Shown here: positions 6,705 to 7,901 of the stretch, one piece after another | Layout of the letters: each line of letters starts with the position of its first letter | Position numbering within the stretch: position 1 is the first letter of the stretch | Source of the DNA: an uncultured Mucilaginibacter sp. | Lineage (GTDB): Bacteria > Bacteroidota > Bacteroidia > Sphingobacteriales > Sphingobacteriaceae | Assembly: GCA_903885865.1 (NCBI GenBank) | Contig: CAISKH010000688.1 | Location: forward strand, 1-7,901 | DNA: 7,901 nt | Direction: 5' to 3' | Notes under the pieces: model-generated | Told to the model about the DNA's origin: nothing | Databases searched by the model: none | What the model saw: the letters and a program-made list of their open reading frames with translations, nothing else | Program-made: the position numbers and the translations under genes

Positions 6705-7505
6705 ATGGCCGGTAAAAAGAAATTTAAAGTTGAAATAGGTAACGTTATTTCATGGGGAGCTACAGTTGTTATTATAGGTTTGTTGTTTAAAATACAACAT
6801 TGGCCTTATGGAACTATATTTATAACCATTGGCCTGGGAGCCGAATCATGCTTGTTTTTTATCCTGGGGTTTCAGCAACAGCCGCATGAAACCGACTGGA
6901 CAAGAATATACCCAGAACTGGATGATGATTATGTAGGCGAACTGCCAAAATCATCATTAAAAGCAGGAGGGGATTTCTCCGGTACCGCCGCCCTTGACAA
7001 GATGATGGCCGATGCTAAAATTGGCCCTGAATTAATAGGAAGCCTTGGCGAGGGCTTAAGGACTTTTGGTGACAAGGTAAACTCCATATCGAAGGTTGCT
7101 GATGCCGGCGAAGCCACTGTTGCGTTTACACAAAAGGTTAAAGCCGCAACCGTAAGTTATGATAACCTGAGCGCTTCGTTCGAAAAAGCCTCGGTTAACC
7201 TGGCCGAACTGGCAAACACCAATGTTGACTCAAAAGCCTATCATAATCAGGTAAATAACCTGGCTAAAAACCTTTCGGCATTAAATGCGGTGTATGAGCT
7301 GGAACTGCAGGATTCAAGCGCTCATTTAAAATCAATGAACAAGTTTTATCAAAACCTGTCGTTAACCATGCATAACTTTAACGAATCGTTAGAAGACTCG
7401 AAACAATTTAAAGACGAGGTGGGCCAGTTAGCTAAAAATCTTTCATCATTAAATGCTATATATGGCAACATGCTTTCAGCAATGAACCAGCCGCGTACTT
7501 CGTAA
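6705..7505 (+). CDS. gldL: GldL/PorL, inner-membrane motor subunit of type IX secretion
   Basis: This 266-residue protein has two N-terminal membrane helices (about 13-29 and 36-57) and a long, mostly helical cytoplasmic tail. The motor residues are visible: Lys29 and His32 in FKIQHWPYG, and Glu47 in LGAESCLFF. These correspond to Lys27, His30 and Glu49 of Flavobacterium johnsoniae GldL, where the glutamate is essential for proton-driven rotation. The tail contains a near-exact internal repeat: NQVNNLAKNLSALNAVY (181-197) and DEVGQLAKNLSSLNAIY (237-253), 56 residues apart. In the known complex five GldL surround a GldM dimer and drive GldM, which reaches the GldKN ring. The ATG at 6705 gives the usual MAGKKK start; there is no Shine-Dalgarno. 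gldM begins 37 bases downstream but is broken. Confidence 0.94.
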   Translation: MAGKKKFKVEIGNVISWGATVVIIGLLFKIQHWPYGTIFITIGLGAESCLFFILGFQQQPHETDWTRIYPELDDDYVGELPKSSLKAGGDFSGTAALDKMMADAKIGPELIGSLGEGLRTFGDKVNSISKVADAGEATVAFTQKVKAATVSYDNLSASFEKASVNLAELANTNVDSKAYHNQVNNLAKNLSALNAVYELELQDSSAHLKSMNKFYQNLSLTMHNFNESLEDSKQFKDEVGQLAKNLSSLNAIYGNMLSAMNQPRTS

Positions 7506-7518
7506 TAATTAAGATTTT

Positions 7519-7901
7519 TTAATTAAAAATATAAGCTAACACATGGCTGGAGGTAGGGAAACCCCAATCGTCATCACCGCTCTGCTGATGATCTTTCATC
7601 TTCTTCGAAAGGAAAGCTGACTCCCGCTGGTAGTCAAATTCATTGAGACAAGGATTGAGCAACAGAGTGTCCCGAATAAAGGTGCCAGTCAGACCACGGA
7701 GTGCTTCCATCTGTTCAAAGCCGATGGCCTTACCAAAAGCGTAGACGAAGCTGTAGGCGATGTTGGCGATGGCCGAAGTTTGATCGATCTGTTGCGTGGC
7801 AATGAGGTTAGAAATCGCCAAAGCGTTGCCCATCATCATGTCGCATCTGATGTCGGTCTCGTCTGGGGCACCTTGCTCGGTCAGCCGCTCATCAATATCA
7901 T
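7519..7901 (-). CDS. unidentified partial ORF in foreign-looking DNA, 5' end outside the window
   Basis: An open frame enters from the right edge on the minus strand and runs 126 complete codons to a stop at 7519-7521. Its last 15 residues (WGFPTSSHVLAYIFN) are just the antisense of the gldM start and the gldL-gldM spacer, so the natural C-terminus is missing. The remaining 111 residues are unrecognised. They are acidic at the front (DIDERLTEQGAPDETD) and then have a more hydrophobic middle with IAYSFVYAFGKAIGFEQM and GTFIRDTLLLNPCL. Codon use favours C-ending codons (ATC, TAC, TTC, AAC, GCC), unlike the neighbouring genes. The segment is about 51% GC by my count. No transposase, integrase or other known motif is seen. 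The first Met inside the window is at 7839, but the frame is open further upstream, so the start is unknown. Confidence 0.45.
   Translation of the reverse strand, partial: DIDERLTEQGAPDETDIRCDMMMGNALAISNLIATQQIDQTSAIANIAYSFVYAFGKAIGFEQMEALRGLTGTFIRDTLLLNPCLNEFDYQRESAFLSKKMKDHQQSGDDDWGFPTSSHVLAYIFN
7543..7566 (+). pseudogene. gldM: gldM 5' end, interrupted after codon 8
   Basis: ATG 7543 begins MAGGRETP, matching the conserved GldM/PorM start (MAGGK-x-TPRQKM). It lies 37 bases after gldL, where gldM always sits. After Pro8 the frame turns into unrelated sequence and stops at TGA 7618-7620, giving a 25-residue product. Full GldM has roughly 510-520 residues: one membrane helix and four periplasmic domains. 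The residue that should follow Pro8 is Arg9, known in F. johnsoniae to pair with the GldL glutamate. Here it reads Ile, and the membrane helix is gone. The break coincides with a change of base composition, so this is the edge of a rearrangement or chimera rather than point-mutation decay. Confidence 0.8.
7567..7901. other. segment of different composition joined inside gldM
   Basis: From about 7564-7567 onward the DNA no longer encodes GldM and differs in composition and codon bias from the rest of the window. There are no terminal inverted repeats, target-site duplication, att-like site or transposase in the visible 335 bases. The exact joint is uncertain by a few bases, because the gldM codons around ACCCCA could belong to either side. 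An assembly or library chimera is the simplest reading; a real insertion or rearrangement cannot be excluded from this window. Confidence 0.65.

Noticed and set aside
7567..7620. 25-codon plus-strand product continuing from the gldM start
   Set aside because: Only the first eight codons are GldM; the rest is accidental read-through into the joined segment, not a separate gene.
7560..7901. Insertion sequence or prophage inserted in gldM
   Set aside because: No terminal inverted repeats, target duplication, transposase or integrase motifs are visible, so calling it a mobile element is not supported.

Overview
The window looks like a chromosomal piece of a Bacteroidota bacterium, most likely Sphingobacteriaceae (Mucilaginibacter/Pedobacter-like). 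Three things suggest this: type IX secretion/gliding genes in the order gldK-gldL-gldM, a DUF4271 membrane protein, and A-rich translation starts that mostly lack Shine-Dalgarno sequences. There are a few TAnnTTTG-type -7 boxes. The family placement is inferred from protein similarity recalled from memory; no search was run.

Left part (1-1963): a tiny possible ORF (55-90) is followed by a strong, probably bidirectional intrinsic terminator (103-138). Two minus-strand genes come next: a secreted single-FAS1-domain protein (171-719) and the radical-SAM heme chaperone HemW (842-1963). Middle (1964-5069): a divergent spacer of 184 bases leads to a plus-strand run. It contains a membrane sensor with HAMP and PAS domains but no kinase domain (2148-3203), a six-helix DUF4271 protein (3297-4286) and a HemD-type uroporphyrinogen-III synthase (4311-5069). 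The last two are 24 bases apart and probably cotranscribed.

Right part (5070-7901): a 268-base AT-rich spacer with nested inverted repeats and a repeated 9-mer precedes gldK (lipoprotein of the periplasmic ring) and gldL (proton-driven motor subunit). gldM, its motor partner, starts at 7543 in the expected place but is broken after codon 8. From about 7567 to the window end the DNA changes character: about 51% GC, different codon use, and an unrelated minus-strand open frame running off the edge. This is either a chimeric assembly end or a real rearrangement. GldM Arg9, the residue known to pair with the GldL glutamate, would be the next codon and is lost.

Most of the window is ordinary core Bacteroidota content. 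No defence system, CRISPR array, tRNA, rRNA or recognisable insertion sequence is visible. The points worth a second look are the gldM break with its unidentified right end, the kinase-less sensor, and the structured spacer upstream of gldK.
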